From Inquilinus limosus DSM 16000 (GTDB lineage: Bacteria; Pseudomonadota; Alphaproteobacteria; DSM-16000; Inquilinaceae), in assembly GCF_000423185.1 (NCBI RefSeq), contig NZ_AUHM01000001.1, positions 1 through 64,000 of the forward strand: a stretch of 64,000 nucleotides of DNA, given 5' to 3'. The translations under genes were made by a program, and so were the position numbers. Under the pieces are notes generated by a model. It saw only the letters and a program-made list of their open reading frames with translations. It made no database searches and had not been told where the DNA came from. Below are positions 43,534 to 51,888 of this stretch, one piece after another (position 1 is the first letter of the stretch; every line of letters starts with the position of its first letter).

Positions 43534-44718
43534 TCACTCGGCCGGCAGCCGCAGGGCCAGGCCGATCACGACCAGCGCCGACACGGCGCAGAACGCCGCC
43601 AGCGGCCAGGCCGTGCCGGCCGGCAGCGCCAGCACCGCGAGCGTGCCGGCAGCGCCGACGATCAGCCCCTCCAGACAGGCATAGAGCGCGGTGGCGGTGC
43701 CGGCGACATGGCCGAAGCCCTGCAGCGCGCCGTTGGCGGTGACGGCGCAGGCGACCGCGATCCCGGCCGAGATCACCCAGACCGGCACCAGGAAGGCCCA
43801 GAGCGACGGGCCCGTCACGAGCTGTCCCAGCGCCAGCAGCCCGGCCCCGCCCAGCAGCAGCGCCATGCCGCGGATCAGGCAGCCGCGCCGTCCCCAGCGC
43901 GCGGTGAAGCGGCCGGCGAAGCGCGCGGTCGCGATCATCACCAGGGCGGCGGTGCCGAAGGCCAAGCTGAAGCCGAGCGGGGCGAGGCCGAGCCCGCCGA
44001 TCAGCACCGCGGGCGCGGTCGAGAAATAGACGAAGAACGCGCCCATCGCCGCGCTGAAGCCGAGGGTGTAGGTCCAGAACGGTCCGCTGCCGAGGATCGC
44101 CCCGACATGGCGCAGCCGCACCCCGTCGCCATCCTCCGGCCGCGTCTCCGGCCAGCGCCGCAGCGCCTGCAGCCCGGCCGCGGCGCCGAGCCCGGCCAGA
44201 AGCCAGAAGATGCCGCGCCAGCCGAAGCCGTGGTCGACCCCGGCGCCGAGCAGCGGCCCGAAGGCCGGCACGAAGGCGAGCATCGAGCCGAGCAGGCTGT
44301 AGATCACCGCGCCCTCGCGCCGGGCGGCGTAGACGTCGCGCACCGTGGCGAAGGTGGCGACCAGCATGGCCGCGGCGCCGGCCGCCTGCAGCAGGCGCAG
44401 CGCCAGGAACGGCGCGGCCGAGGACGCCAGCGCCAGCCCGGCCGAGGCCAGGGTGAACAGCAGCGCGCCGCCCAGCAGCACCGGCCGCCGGCCGACGCGG
44501 TCGGACAGCGGCCCGAACAGCAGCTGGCCGCAGCCGAGCAGCAGCAGATAAAGGCTGAGGGTCAGCTGGATCAACGCCGGCGTCGCCGCCAGGGCCGCCG
44601 GCATCAGCGGCACCACCGGCAGGTAGATGTCCATGCCGAGCGAAGCCAGCAGGTCGAAGGGAGACAGCAGCAGCAGGGTCGCTGCCAAAGAATAGGGCCA
44701 TGGCCTGGGTGCAGGCAT
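43534..44718 (-). CDS. CmlA/FloR-like MFS efflux pump (Bcr/CflA family)
   Basis: A 394-residue, 12-helix exporter. From the first residues it matches plasmid/integron CmlA and FloR pumps: Y-S-L-A-A-T-x-L-L-L-S-P-F-D-L-L-A-S-L-G-M-D then Y-L-P, and L-L-F-G-P-L-S-D-R-V-G-R-R-P-V-L-L-G-G, F-A-T-V-R-D-V-Y-A and later N-G-A-L-Q-G-F-G-H-V-A-G-T. These families pump chloramphenicol or florfenicol. Here it sits among unrelated chromosomal genes without integron or plasmid signs. GGAGGTC lies before the ATG and can be paired off by an upstream arm (44748-44756). A nine-codon leader ORF and a hairpin lie upstream. Resistance activity itself is inferred. Confidence 0.88.
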   Translation of the reverse strand: MPAPRPWPYSLAATLLLLSPFDLLASLGMDIYLPVVPLMPAALAATPALIQLTLSLYLLLLGCGQLLFGPLSDRVGRRPVLLGGALLFTLASAGLALASSAAPFLALRLLQAAGAAAMLVATFATVRDVYAARREGAVIYSLLGSMLAFVPAFGPLLGAGVDHGFGWRGIFWLLAGLGAAAGLQALRRWPETRPEDGDGVRLRHVGAILGSGPFWTYTLGFSAAMGAFFVYFSTAPAVLIGGLGLAPLGFSLAFGTAALVMIATARFAGRFTARWGRRGCLIRGMALLLGGAGLLALGQLVTGPSLWAFLVPVWVISAGIAVACAVTANGALQGFGHVAGTATALYACLEGLIVGAAGTLAVLALPAGTAWPLAAFCAVSALVVIGLALRLPAE

Positions 44719-44723
44719 GGGAA

Positions 44724-44756
44724 GACCTCCGCAGAAAGGGAAATTCGGCGGCGGTC
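44724..44756 (-). promoter_or_regulatory. hairpin hiding the exporter ribosome-binding site
   Basis: In the minus-strand RNA, GACCGCCGC (44756-44748) can pair with GCGGAGGUC (44732-44724) at 8 of 9 positions with one mismatch and a 15-base loop. The second arm contains the GGAGGU that serves the exporter ATG at 44718. Translation should be low when this stem forms. Confidence 0.6.
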
Positions 44757-44788
44757 CACATCAGGATCGGAAGGCCGTGATCGGGAGC

Positions 44789-44816
44789 GCCGCAACAACC
44801 GGATGGCTGCTGCGGC
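44789..44816 (-). promoter_or_regulatory. 12-bp leader hairpin of the exporter
   Basis: In RNA, GCCGCAGCAGCC (44816-44805) pairs with GGUUGUUGCGGC (44800-44789) over 12 bp, including two G-U pairs, with a 4-base loop. It begins directly after the leader ORF stop codon. The DNA strands would show two mismatches, so the pairing fits RNA on this strand only. Its 3' arm can alternatively pair with the first arm of the second hairpin (6 bp). Confidence 0.6.
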
Positions 44817-44846
44817 TCAGCGGGTTGCGGTGGAATCGGTCCTCAT
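44817..44846 (-). CDS. nine-residue leader peptide of the CmlA-like gene
   Basis: A 30-base ORF: ATG, eight more codons and TGA, giving MRTDSTATR. GGAG lies seven bases before the ATG. The known cmlA leader is also nine residues (MSTSKNADK): M1, T3 and A7 coincide and position 9 is basic in both. It ends directly before the 12-bp hairpin, about 100 bases upstream of the exporter start. A ribosome stalled by the drug at its end would open that hairpin. It is too short to recognise on its own; context and ribosome site give the support. Confidence 0.55.
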   Translation of the reverse strand: MRTDSTATR

Positions 44847-44966
44847 CGCGGGTCTCCGGACTGCGGCGGAGTGGCTGTAGCATGCACCTCACCGCGGTGA
44901 AAGCGTGATCCGCGGCGCGATCCGGGCTAGGCTGCGCCTCCCCTTTCCTGCGCAACGGGCGGCACG

Positions 44967-45266
44967 ATGGTCTCCTTCCTGAAATCCCTGTTCGGCGGCG
45001 GCAAGCGCGAGGAGGCGGCCCCCGGCGAGGCCCCGGCCGGGCCGGCGGTCGAGTACAAGGGCTTCCGCATCCGCCCCGCCCCCTTCGCCGCCGGCGGCCA
45101 GTACCAGACCGCGGGCGTGATCGAGAAGGACTTCCCGGACGGCACCAAGACCCATCGCTTCATCCGCGCCGACAAGCACGCCAGCAAGGACGACGCCACC
45201 GCCTTCTCGGTGACCAAGGCGCAGCAGATCATCGACGAGCAGGGCGACCGGGTGTTCGGGGCGTAA
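44967..45266 (+). CDS. HlyU family protein
   Basis: A 99-residue protein of the HlyU (PF10115) family of alphaproteobacteria. It starts with M-V-S-F-L-K-S-L-F-G-G-G, then a Gly/Pro/Ala linker and a folded part from Y-K-G-F-R-I-R-P to D-E-Q-G-D-R-V-F. Despite the name it is unrelated to the winged-helix HlyU of vibrios, and its function is unknown. It is divergent from the CmlA-like gene. Confidence 0.85.
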   Translation: MVSFLKSLFGGGKREEAAPGEAPAGPAVEYKGFRIRPAPFAAGGQYQTAGVIEKDFPDGTKTHRFIRADKHASKDDATAFSVTKAQQIIDEQGDRVFGA

Positions 45267-45361
45267 GGCATCCGCCCTTTCGTTACCTGCGAGGTCATTG
45301 GATCCGGACCGGCCCTCGGCAATCCTCGGCGCATCCCCAGCGATTCCGAGGAACCGCCGAG

Positions 45362-45718
45362 ATGCTGGTCTCCACAACAACGCGCCCGGGCGACACCACC
45401 GTCGCCATCATCGTCACCCTGCACGTCAAGCCGGGCCGCGAGGCCGAGTTCCTGGCGCTGCTGACGCCGGTGCTGGACGCCATGCGGCACGAGCCGAGCT
45501 TCATCAACGCCGTGCTGCACCGGTCGCCGGACGACCCGACGCTGTTCATGCTGTACGAGACCTGGGCCGATCGCGACGAGCTGGTGCAGGTGCAGATCCC
45601 CCGCGACTACCGCCAGGCCTATATCGCGGCGCTGCCCGATGTCCTGCGGCAGGAGCGCGGCGTCACCGTCTGGCACCCGATGCGCGGCGATTTCGCGATG
45701 GCCACGCCGGCCCCGTGA
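45362..45718 (+). CDS. ABM-domain (quinol/antibiotic monooxygenase-like) protein
   Basis: A 118-residue protein with an antibiotic-biosynthesis-monooxygenase fold: V-T-L-H-V-K-P-G-R-E-A-E-F, S-F-I-N-A-V-L-H-R-S, F-M-L-Y-E-T-W-A-D-R-D-E-L. YgiN-like proteins of this class act on quinols. GAGGAACC precedes the ATG; the first 15 residues are an extension not found in all homologues. Its stop abuts the convergent HI0933-type gene. Confidence 0.85.
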   Translation: MLVSTTTRPGDTTVAIIVTLHVKPGREAEFLALLTPVLDAMRHEPSFINAVLHRSPDDPTLFMLYETWADRDELVQVQIPRDYRQAYIAALPDVLRQERGVTVWHPMRGDFAMATPAP

Positions 45719-46897
45719 TCAGACGGCCTGTCCGGCACACCAGCCCGACGACCACGCCCATTGGAAGTTGTAGCCGCCGAGCCAGCCGGTGACGTCCACC
45801 ACCTCGCCGATGAAGTACAGGCCCGGCATCGCCTTCGCCTCCATGGTCCGCGAATCGAGCCCAGCGGTGTCGACCCCGCCCAGCGTCACCTCGGCGGTGC
45901 GGTAGCCCTCGGATCCGGCGGGCTCGACCCGCCAGCCGTTCACCGCCTCCGCCACCCGGCGCAGCACCTTGTCGGACAGGTCGGCGAGGTTGCCGACAGC
46001 ACCCGCCGCCTCCGCGATCGTCTGCGCCAGCCGCTTCGGCAGCGCCTCGGCCAGGACGGTGTGCAGGGCCCGGCGGCCGTTGTCGGCGCGGGCGGCGCGC
46101 AGCCAGCCGAACACGTCGGTGCCGGGCAGCATCGCCACCTCGATTTCCTGCCCCTCGCGCCAATAGGAGGAGATCTGCAGGATCGACGGGCCGCTGATTC
46201 CGCGATGGGTGAACAGCATCGCCTCTCGGAACCGGGTGCGGCCGCAGCCGACCTCGGCATCGACGGCGACGCCGGCCAGCGGCTTCAGCCGCTCCAGCAG
46301 CGCCGGCTCGAAGGTCAGCGGCACCAGGGCCGGCCGGGTTTCAATGACCTTCAGGCCGAAGCGGGCGGCGAGATCGTAGCCGAAGCCGGTGGCGCCCATC
46401 TTCGGGATCGACCGGCCGCCGGTGGCGACCACCAGGGAGCGGCAACGCACGGGGCCCGACGCCAATCCCAGGACGAAGCCGTCGGCATCCCGCCCGACCG
46501 ATTCGACCCGGCTGGACAGGCGCAGCGTGGCGCCGGCCCGGCCCATCTCGGCCAGCAGCATGTCGATGATCTGGCGGGACGAGCCATCGCAGAACAGCTG
46601 GCCCAGCGTCTTCTCGTGCCAGGCGATCCCGTGCCGCCCGACCAGAGCGATGAAGTCGTGCTGGGTGTAGCGGCGCAGCGCCGAGATGCAGAAATGCGGG
46701 TTGGCGGAGAGGAAGTTCGCCGGCGCCGCGTGCAGATTGGTGAAGTTGCAGCGGCCGCCGCCGGAGATGCGGATCTTCTCGCCCGGCGCCGCGGCGTGAT
46801 CGAGGACGAGCACCGACCGGCCGCGCTTGCCCGCTTCGGCCGCGCACATCATCCCGGCCGCACCGGCGCCGATCACCACCACGTCGAAGAACCGCAC
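45719..46897 (-). CDS. HI0933/YhiN-family flavoprotein (NAD(P)/FAD oxidoreductase)
   Basis: A 392-residue FAD-binding protein. The dinucleotide motif V-V-V-I-G-A-G-A-A-G-M-M-C-A is at the start, followed by K-I-R-I-S-G-G-G-R-C-N-F-T-N that marks the HI0933 family. G-G-R-S-I-P-K-M-G-A-T-G-F-G and I-T-H-R-G-I-S-G-P-like segments follow; the C-terminus holds G-L-Y-F-I-G-E-V-V-D-V-T-G-W-L-G-G-Y-N-F-Q. The physiological reaction is unknown. Confidence 0.92.
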   Translation of the reverse strand: MRFFDVVVIGAGAAGMMCAAEAGKRGRSVLVLDHAAAPGEKIRISGGGRCNFTNLHAAPANFLSANPHFCISALRRYTQHDFIALVGRHGIAWHEKTLGQLFCDGSSRQIIDMLLAEMGRAGATLRLSSRVESVGRDADGFVLGLASGPVRCRSLVVATGGRSIPKMGATGFGYDLAARFGLKVIETRPALVPLTFEPALLERLKPLAGVAVDAEVGCGRTRFREAMLFTHRGISGPSILQISSYWREGQEIEVAMLPGTDVFGWLRAARADNGRRALHTVLAEALPKRLAQTIAEAAGAVGNLADLSDKVLRRVAEAVNGWRVEPAGSEGYRTAEVTLGGVDTAGLDSRTMEAKAMPGLYFIGEVVDVTGWLGGYNFQWAWSSGWCAGQAV

Positions 46898-46930
46898 CCC
46901 GCCCCCGTTCCGGCCGTCGCCCGCCCCTGA

Positions 46931-47404
46931 TCAGGCGACGAGCGGCGCCACCTTGGCCTGCAGCGCCGCCTGCAGGTCCTGCGGCTTCAGCCGGATCTGC
47001 AGCCCGCGCTGGCCGCCATTGACGAAGATCTCGGCCTCCGCCATCGCCGATTCCTCGATCGCGGTCGGCACCGCCCGCTTCTGGCCGAGCGGGCTGATGC
47101 CGCCGACATGGTAGCCGGTGACGCGCTCGGCATCGGCCGGCCGCATCATCTGCGCCGACTTCGCGCCGAAGGCGGCGGCCAGCTTCTTCATGCCGACCTC
47201 GCGGTCCGACGGCACGACGACGCAGACCGGCTTGCCGTCAGCCTCCGCCATCAGCGTCTTCAGCACGACGCGCGGCGGCACGCCCATGGCCTCCGCCGCC
47301 TGCAGCCCGATTCGGTCGGCGCCCGGATCGTAGTCGTAGGCCGCCACGGCGAAGCTCACGCCCGCCCGCTGCAGCGCCTGGGTGGCGCGGGTGGTCTTCG
47401 ACAT
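46931..47404 (-). CDS. ybaK: Cys-tRNA(Pro)/Cys-tRNA deacylase
   Basis: A 157-residue YbaK/EbsC protein that hydrolyses mischarged Cys-tRNA(Pro). It opens M-S-K-T-T-R-A-T-Q-A-L. The catalytic Lys region is V-G-M-K-K-L-A-A-A-F-G and the binding loop is V-G-G-I-S-P-L-G. V-V-L-K-T-L lies in the first half. The upstream DUF6481 gene is on the same strand, 29 bases away. Confidence 0.92.
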   Translation of the reverse strand: MSKTTRATQALQRAGVSFAVAAYDYDPGADRIGLQAAEAMGVPPRVVLKTLMAEADGKPVCVVVPSDREVGMKKLAAAFGAKSAQMMRPADAERVTGYHVGGISPLGQKRAVPTAIEESAMAEAEIFVNGGQRGLQIRLKPQDLQAALQAKVAPLVA

Positions 47405-47433
47405 GCCGGTCTCCCCCGCCCGCGCCTCTCCGG

Positions 47434-47817
47434 TCAGCGCTTGACGCGCGCCTTGCGGGCTGCGTAGCGGGCGTCGCGCTCGGCCTTCTGCTCGGCCAGG
47501 AGAGCCACCATCCGCTCCGCCTCCTCGCGCCGGGCTCGGGCCTCGGCCTCGGCCGCCTCGGCCTTGCGCCGCGCCTCTTCCTGCGCCCGCGCCTCGGCCT
47601 CGGCCCGCAGCCGCGCCTCCTCGGCCTCCCGCGCCGCACGGCGCTCCGCCTCGCGCTTCTCGCGCGCCTCGAGAATGGCCTGCCGCTCCTGCCGCTGCTT
47701 GATCAGCTCCGGATTGTCCGGCGCGGTCTTCGCCCGGAACTTCTCCAGAGCGGCCTTCTTCGCCGCCGCGGCGCTGCTCAACCGATCTCCGAACCCCTTT
47801 TCCCTGTAGCCGCTCAT
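47434..47817 (-). CDS. DUF6481 family coiled-coil protein
   Basis: A 127-residue, highly charged protein. It begins M-S-G-Y-R-E-K-G-F-G-D-R-L-S-S-A-A-A-A-K, the mark of DUF6481, and continues as an almost uninterrupted helix of Glu, Arg, Ala and Lys with many A-E-A-x-A repeats, probably a coiled coil or disordered. The function is unknown. Likely co-transcribed with ybaK. Confidence 0.8.
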   Translation of the reverse strand: MSGYREKGFGDRLSSAAAAKKAALEKFRAKTAPDNPELIKQRQERQAILEAREKREAERRAAREAEEARLRAEAEARAQEEARRKAEAAEAEARARREEAERMVALLAEQKAERDARYAARKARVKR

Positions 47818-47952
47818 TACCGCTGTCTCGTTGACGCAATCCCCGCCGGGGCCGGCCGCCGCCGGCCCTCCGGATGCCCTAGATAGGCCGGGCCGCGCCC
47901 GGTTCCAACTGCGGAAGCGTCATGCCCCGCCCCGCCGGGGCGCAGGTCACGG

Positions 47953-49800
47953 TCATCGCCGCTGGAACAGCTTCTCGATATCGGCCAGCTTCAGCTCGAC
48001 ATAGGTCGGCCGGCCGTGGTTGCACTGGCCGGCATTGGGCGTGGCCTCCATGCTGCGCAGCAGGGCATCCATCTCCGTCGCATTGAGACGGCGGCCGGCG
48101 CGGACGCTGCCGTGGCAGGCCATGGTGGCGCAGACATGGGCCAGGCGTTCGGTCAGCGGCCGGGCGTCGTCCCATTCCGCCAGAGCGTCGGCCAGGTCCT
48201 GCACCAGCCCGGGCACGTCGGCCTGGCCCAGGAGAGACGGCACCCCGCGCACCACCACGGCGCCGGGGCCGAAGGGCTCGAGCTCCAGCCCCAGCCCGGC
48301 CAACTCCTCCTGCCGGGCGGAGAGCCGATCCACAGACGCCTCGTTCAGCTCCACCACCTCGGGCAGCAGCAGGCCCTGGCTCTTCACCGTGCCGGACAGA
48401 AGCTCGGCCTTCATCCGCTCGTAGACGATGCGCTCATGCGCCGCGTGCTGGTCGACGATGACGAGGCCGTCGCCGGTCTGGGCGACGATGTATGTCGCGT
48501 GGATCTGGGCCCGGGCGGCGCCGAGCGGATGCTCCGGCGTCGGCTCGGCCACCGCCGCCTCGGCGCGCGCCGAGGGTCGGGCCAGGTCGGCCGCGATCGG
48601 CGCCTGCCAGGCGGCGGCCGCCTCGGCCAGGCCCGCGGCCGGCCGTGACGGCCCGCGGGTCTGAAACCAGGAGGGCGAGGCGAAGGAGCCGGACCGGGAG
48701 AGCGGGGCCGGCATCGGCGCCGGTCCTTCCTGCGCCGTGAAGGCGGCCAGGGTGTCGGCGCCGACGCTGGTCGAGGCGCGGTGGCCGGCGGCGGCGATGG
48801 CGTGGCGCAGGGCGCTGACGATCAGGCCGCGCACCAGCGCCGGGTCACGGAACCGCACCTCGGCCTTGGTCGGATGGACGTTGACGTCGACCTCCTCCGG
48901 CGGCAGCTCGAGATAGAGCGCCAGCACCGGGTGCCGGTCGCGCGGCAGCACATCGGCATAGGCGCCGCGGATGGCGCCGAGCAGCAGCCGGTCGCGCACC
49001 GGGCGGCCGTTGACGAACAGGTACTGCGCCTGGGCGGTGGCGCGGTTCAGCGTCGGCAGCGCCGCATGGCCGGACAGGCGCACCGATTCGCGCTGCGCCT
49101 CGATCGGCAGCGCGTTCTCGGCGAAATCGCCGCCCAGCACGGCGCCGACGCGGGCGAGGCGGGCGTCGAACAGCTCGCCCTGCGCCGCCTCCAACCGCAG
49201 GATGGTGCGGTTGGCGTCCGCCACGGTGAAGCTGAGGGTCGGGTGCGCCATGGCCAGGCGTTCGACCACATCGACCGCGGCCTGGGTCTCGGCCCGCTCG
49301 CCCTTCAGGAACTTCAGCCGCGCCGGGGTGGCGTAGAACAGGTCGCGCACCTCGACCCTTGTGCCCTGGTTCAGCGCCGCCGGGGCCGGCGCCGCCACCG
49401 CCCCGCCCTCGACCGACAGGCTCCAGCCCTCGGCGGCGGCACGCGGCCGGCTGGCGATGGAGAGGCGCGACACGGCGCCGATCGAGGGCAGCGCCTCGCC
49501 GCGGAACCCCAGGGTCGAGATCCGCACCAGATCATCATCCGGCAGCTTCGAGGTGGCGTGGCGCTCGATCGCCAGCAGCAGCTCCTCCGGCGTCATGCCG
49601 GCGCCGTCGTCGACCACGGCGATCAGGCTGCGGCCGCCGTCGCGCAGCGACACGTCGATGCGGCGGGCGCCGGCGTCGATCGCGTTCTCCACCAGCTCCT
49701 TCACCGCCGCGGCCGGGCGCTCGATCACCTCGCCGGCGGCGATCTGGTTGACCAACGTCGGCGGCAGGCGGCGGATGGTGCGGAGGGACTCGATCGTCAT
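47953..49800 (-). CDS. mutL: DNA mismatch repair protein MutL with endonuclease motif
   Basis: Links MutS recognition to strand cutting in mismatch repair. 615 residues. GHL ATPase motifs: [18 protein letters not shown] and G-F-R-G-E-A-L. The C-terminal domain (from about 420) has [12 protein letters not shown], the D-Q-H-A-x2-E-x4-E nuclease motif, plus A-C-H-G-S and C-N-H-G-R-P-T. This form nicks DNA itself, as in bacteria without MutH. AGGA is 9 bases before the ATG chosen. Confidence 0.96.
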   Translation of the reverse strand: MTIESLRTIRRLPPTLVNQIAAGEVIERPAAAVKELVENAIDAGARRIDVSLRDGGRSLIAVVDDGAGMTPEELLLAIERHATSKLPDDDLVRISTLGFRGEALPSIGAVSRLSIASRPRAAAEGWSLSVEGGAVAAPAPAALNQGTRVEVRDLFYATPARLKFLKGERAETQAAVDVVERLAMAHPTLSFTVADANRTILRLEAAQGELFDARLARVGAVLGGDFAENALPIEAQRESVRLSGHAALPTLNRATAQAQYLFVNGRPVRDRLLLGAIRGAYADVLPRDRHPVLALYLELPPEEVDVNVHPTKAEVRFRDPALVRGLIVSALRHAIAAAGHRASTSVGADTLAAFTAQEGPAPMPAPLSRSGSFASPSWFQTRGPSRPAAGLAEAAAAWQAPIAADLARPSARAEAAVAEPTPEHPLGAARAQIHATYIVAQTGDGLVIVDQHAAHERIVYERMKAELLSGTVKSQGLLLPEVVELNEASVDRLSARQEELAGLGLELEPFGPGAVVVRGVPSLLGQADVPGLVQDLADALAEWDDARPLTERLAHVCATMACHGSVRAGRRLNATEMDALLRSMEATPNAGQCNHGRPTYVELKLADIEKLFQRR

Positions 49801-49864
49801 GCCGCCCATCCTAGGACCGGACGGCGCGGGAGGGAATCGCCCGAGATCAGGACGGCCCCCCCTG

Positions 49865-50593
49865 TCACGACGGATCGTCGATCAGCGCGCCGGAATAGAC
49901 GACCGGCCCGGTGGGGGCGCCGGTGGGCGAACCGCCGGCCGGTTCGACGCTGACCGCCAGCGTGCCGCCGGCCAGGGCGGAGCCGCGCAGCGCCTCGGGA
50001 ATGGCCAGGCGCTGCCGGTCGGTGGCGTCGATCAGGCCGAGCGACCGCGGCGGCGCGCCGGCCCCGACGAACCACAGCTCGAGGCTGCGATCGGCCGGCA
50101 CCTCCGCCCGCACCGGGCGTACCTGGACGACGCCGGCGCGGGTGTCGACCCGGACGATCAGCGCCGGCAGATCGCCGCCGCGATTCACCACCGCGACATA
50201 GCTGTCCGGGCGCAGGGGGATGTCGCCGCGGGTCACGATGAAGGCCGCCAGCGCGGCGGCCAGAGCACCGGTCGCCAGGGCCGAGGCGCGCCACACGGCG
50301 CGCGAGCGGCGCAGGCGGCTGATCACGGATGGCTCCGCGGTCGCGGGCGGCGCTTCGGGACCGATCGTCCGCTCCAGCGCGGCCCAGACATGGGGGCCGG
50401 GCGCGACCGGCGGCACCTGCGCCGCCAGCCCCTCCAGGCGCCGTTCCCAGGCCGCGACCGCGGCCCGGAGCGCCGGGTCGGCTGCCAGCGCCCGCTCGAA
50501 CACGGCCCGCTCCTCGGACGGCAGCGTCCCGAGGACGTATTCGGCGATCCGGGCCTCCTCTTCCTCGGTCACGGTCCGGCTCCGTCCAGGCAT
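49865..50593 (-). CDS. RskA-family anti-sigma factor
   Basis: A 242-residue membrane protein. The N-terminal part (1-90) is helical and holds the sigma-binding [13 protein letters not shown] segment. One membrane helix lies at about 100-120, followed by a periplasmic RskA domain with V-N-R-G-G and L-E-L-W-F-V-G-A-G. Its start overlaps the sigma gene by 25 nt, so the two are coupled. Release is expected by regulated proteolysis, as for RskA/SigK. Confidence 0.9.
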   Translation of the reverse strand: MPGRSRTVTEEEEARIAEYVLGTLPSEERAVFERALAADPALRAAVAAWERRLEGLAAQVPPVAPGPHVWAALERTIGPEAPPATAEPSVISRLRRSRAVWRASALATGALAAALAAFIVTRGDIPLRPDSYVAVVNRGGDLPALIVRVDTRAGVVQVRPVRAEVPADRSLELWFVGAGAPPRSLGLIDATDRQRLAIPEALRGSALAGGTLAVSVEPAGGSPTGAPTGPVVYSGALIDDPS

Positions 50594-51141
50594 TGCCGCA
50601 GGGCGGCCAGCCCGCGGTGCAGCCAGGTCTTGATCGTGTTCACCGGCCGGTCGAAGCGGGCCGCCAGCTCCTCGCGGGAATAGCCTTCGTAATAGGCGAG
50701 CAGCACGCAGCGCCGGTGGCTCTCGTCGAGCAGGCCGAGGCAGCGGCCGAGCTGGCGCATGGCCGCGAGGCTGCTGCTGTCGGCGCGGGGATCGGCGACC
50801 CCTTCCAGCCAGTCGCGGCCATCCTCGTCGGGCTCCACCAGCACCTCGCGGCGCTGCCGGGCCACGTCGATGGCCCGGTGGCGCGCGATCGTCACCATCC
50901 AGCCGAGCGGCGATCCGGAGCCGGGCGAGAAGGACGCGGCGCCGCGCCAGATCCGGAGATAGGAATCCTGCAGCACCTCCTCCGCCACGGCCCGGTTGCG
51001 GAGGATGCGGAGAATGATGCCGAACAGGAGCGGCGAGGTCCGGTCATAGACCGCCTTGAACGCGCGCCGGTCCCCGCGGCCGGTCGCCTGCAGCATCCGG
51101 ATCAGCTCCTCGTCGTCCTGCGGCGGCATCTTTCCCCGCAT
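50569..51141 (-). CDS. ECF RNA polymerase sigma factor, SigK/RpoE type
   Basis: An ECF sigma of 190 residues. Region 2 carries F-K-A-V-Y-D-R-T-S-P-L-L-F-G-I and E-E-V-L-Q-D-S-Y-L-R-I-W-R. Region 4 carries S-H-R-R-C-V-L-L-A-Y-Y-E-G-Y-S-R-E-E-L-A and P-V-N-T-I-K-T-W-L-H-R-G-L. The start is ATG at 51141 or 51129. A fasciclin gene on the same strand lies 68 bases upstream; the RskA-type anti-sigma gene follows. Confidence 0.93.
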   Translation of the reverse strand: MRGKMPPQDDEELIRMLQATGRGDRRAFKAVYDRTSPLLFGIILRILRNRAVAEEVLQDSYLRIWRGAASFSPGSGSPLGWMVTIARHRAIDVARQRREVLVEPDEDGRDWLEGVADPRADSSSLAAMRQLGRCLGLLDESHRRCVLLAYYEGYSREELAARFDRPVNTIKTWLHRGLAALRQCLDGAGP

Positions 51142-51209
51142 CAAGGATGCCGGGACTCTAGCAGGAGAGTCCCGGCAGGCCGTCGTGGAATCGACCAGCC
51201 CTTCGGCGG

Positions 51210-51782
51210 TCACATCGGCATCAGCACGGTGTCGACGACATGGATCACGCCGTTCGACTGCAGCACGTCGGGGATCGTCACCCAGGCGGTGGCGCCTTTG
51301 GCGTCGACCACCTCGAGCCGATTGTGCTTCCACTCGACGGTCAGGCTTTCGCCCTCGACCGTCTTCAGCATGGCCTTGCCCTTGCCTTCCTTCACCGCCT
51401 GCGTCAGGTCGGCCGCGGTCAGCCGCCCGGGCACGACGTGATAGGTCAGGATCCCGGTCAGCATCGCCTTGTTCTCGGGCTTCACCAGCGTTTCGACCGT
51501 GCCCTTGGGCAGCTTGCCGAAGGCGGCGTTGGTCGGGGCGAAGACGGTGAAGGGGCCGGCGCCGTTCAGGGTGTCGACCAGCCCCGCCGCCTTGACGGCC
51601 GCGACCAGGGTGGTGTGGTCCTTCGAGTTGACCGCGTTCTCGACGATGGTCTTGCTCGGGTACATCGCCGCCCCGCCAACCATCACGGTGGTTTCCGCGA
51701 AGGCCGGGCCGGTCAGGGCACCGGCCACGACAAGAGCGAGGCAGGCGCCGAACACGGTGGAGAGGTATTGATCGGCACGCAT
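51210..51782 (-). CDS. secreted fasciclin (FAS1) domain protein
   Basis: A 190-residue exported protein. A Sec signal ends at about residue 29 (P-A-F-A). The single FAS1 domain includes T-T-L-V-A-A-V-K-A-A-G-L, G-P-F-T-V-F-A-P-T-N-A-A-F, L-T-Y-H-V-V-P-G and V-I-H-V-V-D-T-V-L-M-P. FAS1 proteins mediate adhesion or binding at the cell surface. GGGAGAACC precedes the ATG. It lies directly upstream of the sigma/anti-sigma pair, the arrangement seen in SigK-type modules where the fasciclin protein is a target. Confidence 0.93.
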   Translation of the reverse strand: MRADQYLSTVFGACLALVVAGALTGPAFAETTVMVGGAAMYPSKTIVENAVNSKDHTTLVAAVKAAGLVDTLNGAGPFTVFAPTNAAFGKLPKGTVETLVKPENKAMLTGILTYHVVPGRLTAADLTQAVKEGKGKAMLKTVEGESLTVEWKHNRLEVVDAKGATAWVTIPDVLQSNGVIHVVDTVLMPM

Positions 51783-51832
51783 TTCGGGTTCTCCCATCCT
51801 GGTTTGTCGCCGACATCTCGGGACGGGAGGGC

Positions 51833-51860
51833 CTTACGGATCGTCCGCCGGGAAAGTTTC
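51833..51860 (-). promoter_or_regulatory. candidate ECF promoter upstream of the fasciclin gene
   Basis: On the minus strand GAAACT, 16 bases, CGTAAG resembles ECF-type promoters (GAAAC or GGAAC with CGT). It lies about 50 bases upstream of the fasciclin start and may drive the fasciclin-sigma-anti-sigma unit. Confidence 0.4.
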
Positions 51861-51888
51861 AGGACCGGGGCGGAAAATGCATTTCGGC

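Noticed and set aside
44719-44761. Alternative long N-terminal frame from ATG at 44761 (MWTAAEFPF...) as an exporter leader
   Set aside because: It does not stop before the exporter and is in another frame, so it cannot act as a short leader; the nine-codon ORF at 44817-44846 fits much better.
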